Made by a program: the position numbers and the translations under genes. Below are positions 7,276 to 16,378 of a stretch of DNA of 64,000 nucleotides, piece by piece. The DNA comes from JBDSKH01 sp050245915 (lineage in GTDB: Bacteria > Actinomycetota > Actinomycetes > Actinomycetales > Microbacteriaceae). A model generated the notes under the pieces. That model did not search any database, was not told the DNA's origin, and worked only from the letters and a program-made list of their open reading frames with translations. Location: the NCBI GenBank assembly GCA_050245915.1, contig JBFWWZ010000005.1:40261-104260 (forward strand), written 5' to 3'. The stretch's first letter is position 1, and each line of letters begins with the position of its first letter.

Positions 7276-7674
7276 ATGGCAAAGCTCACCACTGACCAGC
7301 TCCTCGACGCGTTCAAGGAGCTGTCGCTCATCGAGCTCAGCGAGTTCGTGAAGAAGTTCGAGGAGACCTTCGAGGTCACCGCCGCCGCTCCGGTCGCGGT
7401 CGCCGCTGCCGGTGCTCCGGCCGCCGGTGGTGCCGGTGGCGCCGCTGAGGCCGAGGACGAGAAGGACTCGTTCGACGTCGTCATCGAGAACGCCGGCGAC
7501 AAGAAGATCCAGGTCATCAAGGAGGTGCGCACCCTCACGAACCTCGGTCTCGGTGAGGCGAAGGCCCTCGTTGACGGCGCCCCCTCCACCGTGCTCGAGG
7601 GCGCGAACAAGGAGGCCGCCGAGAAGGCCAAGGCCGTCCTCGAAGAGGCCGGCGCGACGGTCGTCCTGAAGTAA
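7276..7674 (+). CDS. rplL: 50S ribosomal protein L7/L12
   Basis: This 132-residue acidic stalk protein recruits translation factors and stimulates their GTPase activity. The N-terminal dimerisation domain is at 1-32. An Ala/Gly-rich hinge spans about 38-62 (APVAVAAAGAPAAGGAGG). The compact C-terminal domain is at 64-132 and contains EKDSFDVVIENAGDKKIQVI and LGLGEAKALVDGAPS, the factor-binding helices. Length and order after rplJ are normal. AAAGGAG ends 5 bases before the ATG. A strong intrinsic terminator follows. Confidence 0.98.
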   Translation: MAKLTTDQLLDAFKELSLIELSEFVKKFEETFEVTAAAPVAVAAAGAPAAGGAGGAAEAEDEKDSFDVVIENAGDKKIQVIKEVRTLTNLGLGEAKALVDGAPSTVLEGANKEAAEKAKAVLEEAGATVVLK

Positions 7675-7696
7675 CCCTTCAGACGCTGAAGCACAG

Positions 7697-7728
7697 AGGC
7701 GCCGTTTCCTTCGGGGGGCGGCGCCTTT
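7697..7728 (+). terminator. Intrinsic terminator of rplJL
   Basis: AGGCGCCG (7697-7704) pairs with CGGCGCCT (7719-7726) and is followed by T residues, 22 bases after the rplL stop. Confidence 0.75.
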
Positions 7729-7772
7729 GGTTTCGGGTCTCGACAGGCTCGACCACCGGTCCGAAGAAAGGT

Positions 7773-7810
7773 GGATGGGGCGCTCGGTAACCAGCCGAGA
7801 CACCCCATCC
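7773..7810. repeat. Two-step hairpin between rplL and the LuxR-type gene
   Basis: GGATGGGG (7773-7780) pairs with CCCCATCC (7803-7810), and an inner CTCGG / CCGAG pair lies within. It sits between convergent genes and may be a bidirectional terminator. Just upstream (about 7737-7758) is CTCGACAGGCTCGACCACCGG, which resembles a short interspersed motif I associate with Microbacterium genomes. Confidence 0.45.
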
Positions 7811-7912
7811 GGCGTCGTCATAGGGCCGACCGGGATCAGGGACGGTGGCCCGTCATGCAACGACTAGATCAAAGCACCCCGTCCCCCGAGGGACATCTCC
7901 TGCACCGGGTGA

Positions 7913-9520
7913 TCAGCGGGTGAACTCGGACCCGCCTCCGAGGTGCAGCCCGAGGCTGCGGGCCTTGCGGATCGCCTCCTCGCGCGTCGACACCCCCAGC
8001 TTCGTGTACAGCCGTCGCAGATGCGTCTTCACGGTGTTCGGCGAGATGAACAGCTCCGCCGCGATCTGCGCGACGGTGAGCTCGCGCTCCACGTAGATGA
8101 GCACCATGCGCTCCCGCTCGCTCAGCGGGTCCCGGTCGTCGACGTGCCCGTCGGTCGCCTCGATGACGCGGTTCAGGATGCGGGCGCCCTCCGCCGACTG
8201 CGTCCGCGTCAGCGCCCGCGCCGCCAGCCGCGACAGCAGGGCGGGAGGCACGTGCCGGAGCGGCGAGCGCACCCCCGTCTTGGCCATCGCATGCAACGCC
8301 CGGTCGAAGCTGACGTCGGAGCGGCGCAGGTCCGCACGTTCCATCTCGATCGCGGCGCGCAGCAGCTGCACGTCGATGAGGCTGCGGGGGGAATGCCCCG
8401 CTCCGAGCAGCTCGCAGTCCTGAAGGGCGAGGTCCGCGCCCCGCAGGTCGCCGTGCTGCAGGGCGATGCGCGCCATGAACCGCTCGGGGCAGAGTGCGTG
8501 CCGCTCGTGCGGGTTCAGCCTCGACAGGATCTCGAAGGCTTCGTCGCCGCGATCGAGCGAGCTCAGGACGTCGGCCCGCAGGAGCTCCCCGATATCGAGC
8601 CCGATGCCTGTCGGCTTCCATTGCAGGTACTGCTGGTGCGCCTCGTTCAGCAGGTCGAGGGCGGCGATCGGCTCGCTCGCCAGCGCGCGCGCGAACCCGC
8701 AGACCACGTTCGCGAGCGGCTCCCACTCGGTGTGCAGGCTCGCCGCGACCATGGCGTCGGCGAGCCCGTTCACCCGGTCCAGCTGGTACCGGTCGGTGCT
8801 CACCAGGATGTCGGCGGCATACCCCGGGGCGGCGAACCCGCTGCGGGTCACCGTCTCGGGTGCGTCGACGTCGGCGATGGCCTGCAGCATCCGGTCGGTC
8901 TCGGCCAGGTCGCCTTGGGAGTACGCGGCCAGGGCGAGCGTGCCCATCGCCTCCACCCGTTCGTGCACCGTGAGGTGCGAGGCGAGGCCGACGGCGTACT
9001 CCAGCCGGTGCCGCGCGCTGTCGAGCCTGCCGGTCATCAGCTCGGCGACGCCGGATTCGAACGCGTGACGCGCCGAGTGCTCGACGAAACCGGGACCGTG
9101 GGTCTCGTCGTCGAGGAGGCGACCCGCATCGGTCAGTTTCGCGATGGCATCCTGGAGCCGGCCCTGGGTGCGGAGCGCGGCCGCGTGGCCGATCAGGAGG
9201 CCCGCTCGGTGCGCGGGCTGGACGGGTCCGGTCGCGTTCTGAACGGCCTTCTCGCCGGCGGCGAAATAGGCGAGGGCGGCGGAGCCGGGCGGCGAGCCGG
9301 CCGCGCGGAAGCTCTGGCCGAGCGCTGCCGTGAGCGCGATGTCGTCATGCCAGAAGGACTCGGGGAGCGAGGTGACGAACTGCCGGAACCCGGCGCCGTC
9401 TGCGAAGGCGAGCGCGAGCGCGTCGGGGTACAGCGCGGCGCGCGCGGCGTCGGGGTCGCCCCGCTCGAGAGCGGCGGTGACGGATGCGACGGTGGCGTCG
9501 GCATCGGGGAACGCGGGCAC
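7913..9520 (-). CDS. LuxR-family regulator with MalT-like helical repeats
   Basis: The 535-residue protein has a long alpha-helical, Ala/Leu-rich region (about 1-460) that looks like tetratricopeptide-type repeats. A C-terminal LuxR/GerE DNA-binding domain follows (about 470-528: DPLSERERMVLIYVERELT, IAAELFISPNTVKTHLRRLYTKLGV). No Walker A/STAND ATPase is present, so it is shorter than full MalT/LAL regulators. The GTG start has AGGAG 9 bases upstream. It lies next to, and on the same strand as, a LacI repressor of an alpha-glucoside importer, but no target is evident. Confidence 0.8.
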   Translation of the reverse strand: MPAFPDADATVASVTAALERGDPDAARAALYPDALALAFADGAGFRQFVTSLPESFWHDDIALTAALGQSFRAAGSPPGSAALAYFAAGEKAVQNATGPVQPAHRAGLLIGHAAALRTQGRLQDAIAKLTDAGRLLDDETHGPGFVEHSARHAFESGVAELMTGRLDSARHRLEYAVGLASHLTVHERVEAMGTLALAAYSQGDLAETDRMLQAIADVDAPETVTRSGFAAPGYAADILVSTDRYQLDRVNGLADAMVAASLHTEWEPLANVVCGFARALASEPIAALDLLNEAHQQYLQWKPTGIGLDIGELLRADVLSSLDRGDEAFEILSRLNPHERHALCPERFMARIALQHGDLRGADLALQDCELLGAGHSPRSLIDVQLLRAAIEMERADLRRSDVSFDRALHAMAKTGVRSPLRHVPPALLSRLAARALTRTQSAEGARILNRVIEATDGHVDDRDPLSERERMVLIYVERELTVAQIAAELFISPNTVKTHLRRLYTKLGVSTREEAIRKARSLGLHLGGGSEFTR

Positions 9521-9661
9521 TGGTGGAATCTCCTACGTGGAACAGCGGTGGCGGTTCGTCCGCGGTTCAGCTCCCAGTGCCATGAGCCACGTCCGAATCA
9601 TCCAGCGTATTCAGTTGTACCCCGCGAGTCCACCTTTCGACGGACATGCCGTCCCACCCAG

Positions 9662-10720
9662 TCAGGGGGACACCATGGTCCCATGGGGTTGCGAAACGGG
9701 GTACAGGCTCGCCGGCGCGGTCGTGCTCGACCTCACCTCGAGGCCGATCGGGATGTCGATGGCCAGCGATTCGAGGCTGGGTTCGCTCGCTCCCATGGCC
9801 CGCACGATGAGGTCGACCGCCTGCTCGCCCTGCTCACCCGGACGCTGACGCACCGTCGTGAGCCCGAACATCGCGGAGTAGGGGTGGTCGTCGATTCCGA
9901 CGATCGACAGCTCGCTCGGCACCACGATGCCGAGCTGGCGGGCGGCCGTGATCGCGCCGATCGCGATCTCGTCGCATCCCGCGACGATCGCGGTGGGACG
10001 CGTGGCGGGGTCCGCGAGGATCGCGAGTGCGGCCTCGTAGCCCCCCGGCACCGAGAACTCGGTCGGCCGGAAGTCGCCGGGGCGCTCGTCGACGCCCGCC
10101 GCATCCATCGCCGAGCGGAAGCCGGCGAGCCGTCGCGCGTGCACCTGGAAGTCCATCTGCTCGCCCAGGTCGCCGCCGATGTGCACGATGCGGCGGTGCC
10201 CGAGGCTCAGCAGATGATTGGTCGCGAGCCGGGTGGCCTGCACGTCGTCGATGCTCATCGTGGTGATGCCGGGGATGGCGCCGCCGATGCCGACGGCCGG
10301 CCTGCGCAGGGTGTGGATCAGTTCCACCTCACTGGGCGTGAGGGCCACGCCGACGCACACGATGGCATCCACCCGCTTGCGCACCAGGAAGTAGTGGAAC
10401 AGGCGGCTGCGCTGTTCCGGTTCCGCAGGAAGGCGGAACAGGGTGAGGTCGTACCCGGCCTGGATGAGCGCGCCCTCGATGCCTTCGAGCACCTCGGCGA
10501 AGAACCACCGGTTGATGAACGGGGTGATGACGCCGACGTTCTTGGTGCGGCCGGTGACGAGGCTCGCCGCGGTGGAGGAGACCACGTATCCCAGGTCGGA
10601 GGCGGCCGCTGCGACCCGCTCTCGGGCGGCCGGGGAGACGTTCGCCGCACCGCTCAGGGCGCGCGAAGCCGTCGCCTTCGACACGCCTGCGCGACGTGCG
10701 ACCTCGGCGAGCGAACTCAT
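9662..10720 (-). CDS. LacI-family repressor of the alpha-glucoside importer
   Basis: The 352-residue protein has an N-terminal LacI HTH (LAEVARRAGVSKATASRALSG, about 4-24), the hinge region and a periplasmic-binding-like effector domain (VGVITPFINRWFFAEVLEGIE, then GCDEIAIGAI and VPSELSIVGIDD). The start is fixed by GGAGGAG 4 bases before ATG 10720. It is divergent from the AglE-like binding protein. Three LacI-type sites lie in the shared intergenic region, so it probably represses the importer and itself until an oligosaccharide binds. Confidence 0.88.
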   Translation of the reverse strand: MSSLAEVARRAGVSKATASRALSGAANVSPAARERVAAAASDLGYVVSSTAASLVTGRTKNVGVITPFINRWFFAEVLEGIEGALIQAGYDLTLFRLPAEPEQRSRLFHYFLVRKRVDAIVCVGVALTPSEVELIHTLRRPAVGIGGAIPGITTMSIDDVQATRLATNHLLSLGHRRIVHIGGDLGEQMDFQVHARRLAGFRSAMDAAGVDERPGDFRPTEFSVPGGYEAALAILADPATRPTAIVAGCDEIAIGAITAARQLGIVVPSELSIVGIDDHPYSAMFGLTTVRQRPGEQGEQAVDLIVRAMGASEPSLESLAIDIPIGLEVRSSTTAPASLYPVSQPHGTMVSP

Positions 10721-10742
10721 CCGGCTCCTCCAGCTCGTTCTG

Positions 10743-10843
10743 GAAACGGTTGCAGCATAGCGGACCCTACGACGCCACATCGAGGGGCAAAACGCTTGCA
10801 ACTCGCGCCTGATGTCGCTTACCGTGGTGCTGGAACCGGTTGC
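10743..10843. promoter_or_regulatory. Importer promoter with three LacI-type operators
   Basis: Three related sites are present: GAAACGGTTGCA (10743-10754), AAAACGCTTGCA (10789-10800) and GAACCGGTTGC (10833-10843). A rightward promoter with -35 TTGCAA (10796-10801) and -10 TACCGT (10820-10825), 18 bases apart, is overlapped by the second site and followed by the third. This is a classic repression layout for the divergent LacI protein. Confidence 0.65.
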
Positions 10844-10900
10844 GAGACCGCTTCCATCCCTGCACCACACACATCTCGACCCTCAATGAGGAGGAAACAC

Positions 10901-12223
10901 ATGCGTTCACGTATGAACGGACGTTTGCTCGCCAGTGCGGTCTTCGTCGGAGCGGCAAGCGTCGTGCTCGCGGGCTGCTCGGGCGGCGGCGGCGGATCAG
11001 GCTACGGCCCCGGCGACGCCGGCGAGGCCGACGGCGTCGTCACCATCATCGGCACCATCGCCGACACCGAGGCCGAGCTCCTCGAGCAGTCCTGGGCGGA
11101 CTGGGAAGATGAGAACGGCATCGACATCCAGTACGAGTCGACCAAGGAGTTCGAGGCTCAGATCGGATCGCTCGCACAGGGCGGCAACCCGCCGGACCTC
11201 GCGATCTTCCCGCAGCCCGGCCTGCTGGCCGACCTCGCCACTCGCGGCTACATCCAGCCCGCGCCCGAGGGCGTCGCGGCGAACGTCGCCGACGGCTGGA
11301 GCGAGGACTGGGCCGCGTACGGCACGGTCGAGGGCCAGCTCGTGGGCGCGCCGCTGATGGCGAGCGTCAAGGGCTTCATCTGGTACTCGCCGTCGCTGTT
11401 CGAGGAGAACGGCTGGGCCATCCCGGAGACCTGGGACGACCTGATGGCGCTCACCCAGACCATCGCCGACTCGGGACGCGTCCCGTGGTGCGCGGGCTTC
11501 GGCTCCGACGCGGCGACCGGCTGGCCGGGCACCGACTGGGTGGAGGACCTCGTCCTGCGCCAGGCCGGCCCGGAGACCTACGACAAGTGGGTCTCGCACG
11601 ACATCCCGTTCAACGACCCGGCCATCAAGTCGGCGTTCGACGCTGTCGGCGACATCCTGCTGAACCCGGACTACGTCAACGCCGGATACGGTGACGTCGT
11701 CACGATCAACAGCACCCCGTTCGGCGACCCGGCCACCGCGCTGGTCGACGGCGACTGCGTGCTGCACCACCAGGCCTCGTTCTACGAGGGATTCATCACC
11801 GACGCCGGCGGCACCGTCGCCGAAGACGGTGACATCTGGGCCTTCATCACCCCGGCCGAGGAGGCCGGCTCGAAGGCGGTCACCGGTGGTGGCGAGATCG
11901 TCGCCGCGTTCTCGAACGACGAGGACACCATCAAGGTGCAGGAGTACCTGTCGAGCGCCGACTGGGCCAACAGCCGCGTCAGCCTCGGCGGTGTGATCAG
12001 CGCGAACAAGGGTCTCGACCCGTCGAACGCGTCGAGCGCCATCCTGTCGCAGGCGATCGAGACCCTGCAGGACCCGAACACCACCTTCCGTTTCGACGCC
12101 TCGGACCTCATGCCGGGCGCCGTCGGTGCGGGGACGTTCTGGACCGGCATGGTCGACTGGATCAACGGCACGCCCACCGAGGACGTGCTGGACTCGATCG
12201 AAGCAAGCTGGCCCAGCTCCTGA
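10901..12223 (+). CDS. Extracellular sugar-binding lipoprotein (AglE-like)
   Basis: This 440-residue family 1 solute-binding protein has a signal peptide with lipobox LAGC (Cys26). The start at 10901 is supported by GAGGAGG 6 bases upstream; the ATG at 10886 precedes that site. Binding-protein features include TKEFEAQIGSLAQGGNPPDLAIFPQPG, GFIWYSPSLFEENG and GEIVAAFSNDEDTI. The sequence style and the two following permeases match the AglEFG alpha-glucoside group, though the exact ligand (maltose, sucrose, trehalose or similar) is inference. A GC-rich hairpin separates it from the permease genes and may favour higher levels of the binding protein. Confidence 0.88.
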   Translation: MRSRMNGRLLASAVFVGAASVVLAGCSGGGGGSGYGPGDAGEADGVVTIIGTIADTEAELLEQSWADWEDENGIDIQYESTKEFEAQIGSLAQGGNPPDLAIFPQPGLLADLATRGYIQPAPEGVAANVADGWSEDWAAYGTVEGQLVGAPLMASVKGFIWYSPSLFEENGWAIPETWDDLMALTQTIADSGRVPWCAGFGSDAATGWPGTDWVEDLVLRQAGPETYDKWVSHDIPFNDPAIKSAFDAVGDILLNPDYVNAGYGDVVTINSTPFGDPATALVDGDCVLHHQASFYEGFITDAGGTVAEDGDIWAFITPAEEAGSKAVTGGGEIVAAFSNDEDTIKVQEYLSSADWANSRVSLGGVISANKGLDPSNASSAILSQAIETLQDPNTTFRFDASDLMPGAVGAGTFWTGMVDWINGTPTEDVLDSIEASWPSS

Positions 12224-12236
12224 GTTGAGCTGACCG

Positions 12237-12273
12237 CGGCGGGCCGCTCGGTCATGGACCGGGCGGCCCGCCG
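12237..12273 (+). terminator. Hairpin between binding protein and permease genes
   Basis: CGGCGGGCCGC (12237-12247) and GCGGCCCGCCG (12263-12273) pair perfectly and are followed by only a short T-rich stretch (TCCTTTATC). It probably acts as a partial terminator or 3' stabiliser within the operon. Confidence 0.6.
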
Positions 12274-12324
12274 TCCTTTATCGTCGAATCACGTCGTCAA
12301 CGCCGACAACGAAAGAGACCCCGC

Positions 12325-13455
12325 ATGAAGGATGTCCTCACCTGGATCGGCACGCTTCCCGTGCTGGCCCAGATCCCCGTGATCGTCGGGTTGTTCCTCG
12401 CCGCCGCCGCCATCCTGGTGCTCCTCATCGAGGTCGCGCCCCGGCCCGGACGCCGGTACACGATCATCCGCTTCATCGCCTCCCTCGCCATCCCGGGCAT
12501 CGTGTTCCTGCTGCTCGGCTCGGTCTGGTGGGCAATCGCCGCCGCCGTCGTGGTCGGCGGGATCCTGTTCCTGCTCGACTACCGCAGCAAGCAGGGCCAG
12601 GGCTACCTGTTCGCGTTGATCGCGTTCCTCGGGCCGGCCTTCGCGCTGCTCATCATCGGCCTCATCTACCCGACCATCTCGACGCTGTGGGGCTCGCTGC
12701 TGAGCAACCGCGGCGCCTTCATCGGGTTGGACAACTACGTCTGGATCTTCACCCAGCCTCAGAACTGGGTGGTCATCCGCAACACGATCATCTGGGTGCT
12801 CGTGGTGCCGGTGCTGTCCACCGTGATCGGTCTCGCCTACGCGGTGTTCATCGACCGGTCCCGCGGGGAGAAGTTCTTCAAGATCCTGGTCTTCCTGCCG
12901 ATGGCGATCTCGTTCGTGGGCGCCTCGGTCATCTGGCGGTTCGTGTACGACTACCGCCCCGCCGAGCGCGACCAGATCGGTCTCTGGAACGGCATCCTCA
13001 CCGGCCTCGGGCTCGACCCGGTCAACTTCCTGCAGCAGGTGCCGCTCAACAGCTTCCTGCTCATGATCGTGCTCATCTGGGTGCAGACCGGTTTCGCGAT
13101 GGTGGTGCTCTCGGCCGCCATCAAGGGCGTCCCCACCGAGCAGCTCGAGGCGGCGGCCCTGGACGGCACCAACGGCTGGCAGCGCTTCTGGAACGTGATC
13201 GTGCCCGGCATCCGCAACTCGCTGATCGTCGTGCTGACCACGATCTCGATCGCATCGCTGAAGGTGTTCGACATCGTCCGCACCATGGGGACGGCGTACC
13301 CCGACACCGGCGTCATCGCGAACGAGATGGTGACGCTGCTGCAGAAGTTCGAGGCGGGACGGTCGTCCGCGTTCGCGGTGATCCTGTTCCTGCTCGTGCT
13401 GCCGATCGTCATCTACAACGCCCGGCAGATCCAGAAGCAGAGGGAGATCCGATGA
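12325..13455 (+). CDS. Sugar ABC transporter permease (AglF-like, MalF type)
   Basis: The 376-residue inner-membrane permease has about eight membrane spans. The first roughly 90 residues add two to three extra spans before the usual core, as in AglF-type proteins (LVLLIEVAPRPGRRYT after the first span). The EAA loop that contacts the ATPase is EAAALDGTNGWQRFWNVIVPGI, shortened here to EAAALDG...G..I..PGI. It forms a heterodimer with the next gene product, whose ATG overlaps this stop (ATGA). No ATPase gene is present, so a shared MsiK-like ATPase elsewhere is expected. Confidence 0.9.
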   Translation: MKDVLTWIGTLPVLAQIPVIVGLFLAAAAILVLLIEVAPRPGRRYTIIRFIASLAIPGIVFLLLGSVWWAIAAAVVVGGILFLLDYRSKQGQGYLFALIAFLGPAFALLIIGLIYPTISTLWGSLLSNRGAFIGLDNYVWIFTQPQNWVVIRNTIIWVLVVPVLSTVIGLAYAVFIDRSRGEKFFKILVFLPMAISFVGASVIWRFVYDYRPAERDQIGLWNGILTGLGLDPVNFLQQVPLNSFLLMIVLIWVQTGFAMVVLSAAIKGVPTEQLEAAALDGTNGWQRFWNVIVPGIRNSLIVVLTTISIASLKVFDIVRTMGTAYPDTGVIANEMVTLLQKFEAGRSSAFAVILFLLVLPIVIYNARQIQKQREIR

Positions 13456-14387
13456 CCACGTCGATGGTGGCCAACCCGGCCCTCAGCGAGAAGCAGTTCA
13501 AGGGAGCAGCCCGCCGCACCAAGCAGCGGCTCACCAGCCGCGGCGCGACGATCGCCTCGCTCGTCATCGCGGTGCTGTGGACGATCCCGACCCTCGGGCT
13601 CTTCCTCACCTCGATCCGCCCGAAGGAGGACACCCTCCGCACCGGGTGGTGGACGATCTTCGTCGACCCGTCGTTCACGCTGCAGAACTACACCGACGTG
13701 CTGTTCGGCAGGGAGGGTCTCGCCGGCCCGTTCCTCAACTCGATCGCCATCTCGATCCCGGCGACGGTCTTCCCCCTCGTGATCGCATCCCTCGCGGGGT
13801 ACGCGTTCGCGTGGATGCAGTTCAAGGGCCGCGACATCCTGTTCGTGCTGGTCTTCGCGCTGCAGATCGTGCCGATCCAGATGACGCTCGTGCCGTTGCT
13901 GTCGCTGTTCTCCCGCGGCCTCCACCTCGGGGACGCCACGCTGTACGAGGGGCTTCGCAACTCGGGCGCCTTCTCGCAGGTGTGGGTGGCGCACACGATC
14001 TTCGCGCTGCCGCTGGCGATCTTCCTGCTGCACAACTTCATCAGCGAGATCCCCGCGGATGTGATCGAGGCGGCCCGCGTCGACGGCGCGTCGCACGGGC
14101 AGATCTTCTTCAGGATCGTGCTGCCGTTGTCGCTCCCGGCGATCGCGTCGTTCGCGATCTTCCAGTTCCTCTGGGTCTGGAACGATCTGCTGGTGGCGCT
14201 GATCTTCGCGCAAGGCGGTGCGGCCCCGATCACCAGGAAGCTGGCGGAGCTCACCGGCGAGTTCGGGCAGAACGCCCAGCTGCTGCCGGCGGGCGCGTTC
14301 ATCTCGATCCTGGTCCCGGTGATCGTGTTCCTCGCGCTGCAGCGGTACTTCGTGCGCGGTCTGCTCGCGGGCTCCACGAAGGGCTGA
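13452..14387 (+). CDS. Sugar ABC transporter permease (AglG-like, MalG type)
   Basis: The 311-residue permease has six predicted spans. Typical MalG-family segments are LTSIRPKEDT after the first span, SLAGYAFAWMQFKGRD, and the EAA loop EAARVDGASHGQIFFRIVLP with the conserved G. The start overlaps the preceding stop by 4 bases. It completes the channel of the alpha-glucoside-type importer. Transcription probably ends in the palindromic repeat that follows directly. Confidence 0.9.
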   Translation: MTTSMVANPALSEKQFKGAARRTKQRLTSRGATIASLVIAVLWTIPTLGLFLTSIRPKEDTLRTGWWTIFVDPSFTLQNYTDVLFGREGLAGPFLNSIAISIPATVFPLVIASLAGYAFAWMQFKGRDILFVLVFALQIVPIQMTLVPLLSLFSRGLHLGDATLYEGLRNSGAFSQVWVAHTIFALPLAIFLLHNFISEIPADVIEAARVDGASHGQIFFRIVLPLSLPAIASFAIFQFLWVWNDLLVALIFAQGGAAPITRKLAELTGEFGQNAQLLPAGAFISILVPVIVFLALQRYFVRGLLAGSTKG

Positions 14388-14397
14388 TCACTCTGGC

Positions 14398-14476
14398 GGT
14401 TGAGTAGCGCGCCGCGCGTATCGAAGCCGAGTCGTGCGTCCGGCTTCGATACGCGGCCAGCGGCCGCTACTCAACC
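14398..14476. repeat. REP-like palindromic element, copy 1
   Basis: Outer arms GGTTGAGTAGC (14398-14408) and GCTACTCAACC (14466-14476) enclose inner arms CGCGTATCGAAGCCG (14415-14429) and CGGCTTCGATACGCG (14441-14455). Related elements occur at about 16.4, 27.3 and 51.2 kb. It lies at the end of the importer operon and immediately before the -10 box of the exporter gene. Confidence 0.8.
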
Positions 14477-14481
14477 GGCAG

Positions 14482-14487
14482 TAGTTT
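14482..14487 (+). promoter_or_regulatory. -10 hexamer TAGTTT of the ABC exporter gene
   Basis: TAGTTT ends 7 bases before ATG 14495 and starts 6 bases after the palindromic repeat. Confidence 0.5.
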
Positions 14488-14494
14488 CGAGATC

Positions 14495-16378
14495 ATGAGC
14501 ATGCGGGGCGGGGGCGGTGGCCGCGGGGGCCGGGTCTCGATGTCGGATGCGGCGGCGCAACGTGCCGCGAATGCGGACGCACCGAAGATCCCCGACCTGC
14601 TGCCGCGCATCGGCGCGCTGTTCCGCCCGTACAAGGTGCAGCTCGGCATCACGATCGCGCTGGTGCTGATCGGCGCGGGCCTCAGTGTCGCACCGCCGCT
14701 GCTCACCCAGCAGGCGTTCGACCGGGGCCTGTTCCCCGACGAGGGGCAGAGCCGGCCGGACGTCCCGGTGCTGCTCGAACTGGTCGGCATCATGGTGCTG
14801 CTCTGGGTCGTCTCCTCCGCCCTCGGCGTGTGGCAGACCTATCTGACCGCGCAGGTCGGCAACAACGTGATGGGCGCCCTCCGCATCCGGCTGTTCTCGC
14901 ACCTGCAGGCGATGGAGCTGGGGTTCTTCACGAAGACGAAGACCGGCATCATCCAGTCGCGGCTGCAGAACGACGTCGGCGGTGTCGCGGGGGTGCTGAG
15001 CAACACCATCCAGAGCGTCATCGGCAACACGGTGACGGTGATCGCGGCCCTGGTGTCGATGATCGTGCTCAGCTGGCAGATGACGCTGGTGGCGGTCGTG
15101 CTGCTGCCGGTGTTGGTGGTCGCGCAGCGCAGGGTCGGCCAGGTGCGTGCCCGCATCGCCACCAAGACCCAGGAGTCGCTGTCGGACATGACGGCGATCA
15201 CGCAGGAGACCCTGAGCGTCAGCGGCATCCTGCTGGCGAAGTCGTTCAACCAGCAGAAGACGGAGGTCGGCCGCTACACCGCCGAGAACCGCAACCAGAT
15301 CGCGTTGCAGATCCGCCAGACCATGAGCGGCCAGTGGTTCTTCGCGATCGTCGGCATCTTCCTGTCGGTGATCCCGGCGGTCATCTACCTGGTCGCCGCG
15401 TGGCTCATCTACCAGGATGTCCCGGTCACCGCGGGCACGGTCGTCGCGTTCACGACGGTGCAGGCCCGGTTGATGTTCCCGCTGATGGGCCTGTTGCGCG
15501 TGGCCCTCGACCTGCAGACCTCGCAGGCGCTGTTCGCCCGAATCTTCGAATACCTCGACCTCACGCCCGCGATCACCGACGCCCCCGATGCGCGGGATGT
15601 CGACGCAGGCAGGCTGGGCGAGGTCGCCTTCGAGCGGGTGGTGTTCCGGTATCCCGACGCCCCCGATGACTCACCCGCCACCCTGAAGGGCGTGAGCTTC
15701 GAGATCGAGCCGGGGCAGTACGCCGCGTTCGTCGGCCCGTCGGGTGCGGGCAAGACGACGGTGTCGTATCTGGTGCCCCGGCTGCACGATGTGACGGAGG
15801 GGCGGGTGCTGTTCGCGGGCACCGATGTGCGCGAGCTGCGGCAGGAGTCGCTGATCGGGGCGATCGGCATCGTGTCGCAGGAGACCTACCTCTTCCACGC
15901 CACGATCGCCGAGAACCTGCGGTACGCGAGACCAGATGCGACCGACGACGAGCTGATCGCGGCGGCGAAGGCGGCGAACATCCACGCCACGATCGCGTCG
16001 TTCCCGGACGGGTACGACACCGTCGTGGGCGAGCGGGGGTACCGGCTCTCGGGAGGCGAGAAGCAGCGGGTCGCGATCGCGCGGGTGCTGCTGAAGGATC
16101 CCGCGGTGCTGATCCTCGACGAGGCGACGAGCGCGCTCGACACGGTGAGCGAGCGCATCGTGCAGGGGGCACTGGATGCCGCCTCTCGCGGGCGGACGAC
16201 CGTCGCGATCGCACACCGGCTGTCGACCGTCGTCAACGCGGACGTGATCTTCGTGGTCGACGCGGGCCGGATCGTGGAGACCGGCACCCACGCCGAGCTG
16301 CTCGCGGCGGAGGGCGTGTACGCGACCCTGTTCGCCGAGCAGCTGGCTGCGGCGCAGGTGGACGACTCTGCTGGGTGA
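14495..16378 (+). CDS. ABC exporter, fused membrane and ATPase domains
   Basis: The 627-residue half-transporter of the MsbA/LmrA type works as a dimer exporting lipids, drugs or peptides. It has a Gly-rich N-terminus, six membrane helices (about 50-350), then an ATPase domain. Walker A GPSGAGKT is at 414-421, the signature LSGGE at 518-522, Walker B VLILDE ends at D542-E543, and the switch histidine lies in IAHRLSTV. Expression looks leaderless. Its TGA stop lies inside the left arm of a palindromic repeat. No neighbour indicates the cargo. Confidence 0.9.
   Translation: MSMRGGGGGRGGRVSMSDAAAQRAANADAPKIPDLLPRIGALFRPYKVQLGITIALVLIGAGLSVAPPLLTQQAFDRGLFPDEGQSRPDVPVLLELVGIMVLLWVVSSALGVWQTYLTAQVGNNVMGALRIRLFSHLQAMELGFFTKTKTGIIQSRLQNDVGGVAGVLSNTIQSVIGNTVTVIAALVSMIVLSWQMTLVAVVLLPVLVVAQRRVGQVRARIATKTQESLSDMTAITQETLSVSGILLAKSFNQQKTEVGRYTAENRNQIALQIRQTMSGQWFFAIVGIFLSVIPAVIYLVAAWLIYQDVPVTAGTVVAFTTVQARLMFPLMGLLRVALDLQTSQALFARIFEYLDLTPAITDAPDARDVDAGRLGEVAFERVVFRYPDAPDDSPATLKGVSFEIEPGQYAAFVGPSGAGKTTVSYLVPRLHDVTEGRVLFAGTDVRELRQESLIGAIGIVSQETYLFHATIAENLRYARPDATDDELIAAAKAANIHATIASFPDGYDTVVGERGYRLSGGEKQRVAIARVLLKDPAVLILDEATSALDTVSERIVQGALDAASRGRTTVAIAHRLSTVVNADVIFVVDAGRIVETGTHAELLAAEGVYATLFAEQLAAAQVDDSAG

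Noticed and set aside
7937..12223. Very long plus-strand frame running into the AglE-like gene
   Set aside because: Only the part from ATG 10901, after a strong ribosome site and a lipoprotein signal, is real. Upstream it is antisense to two regulators.
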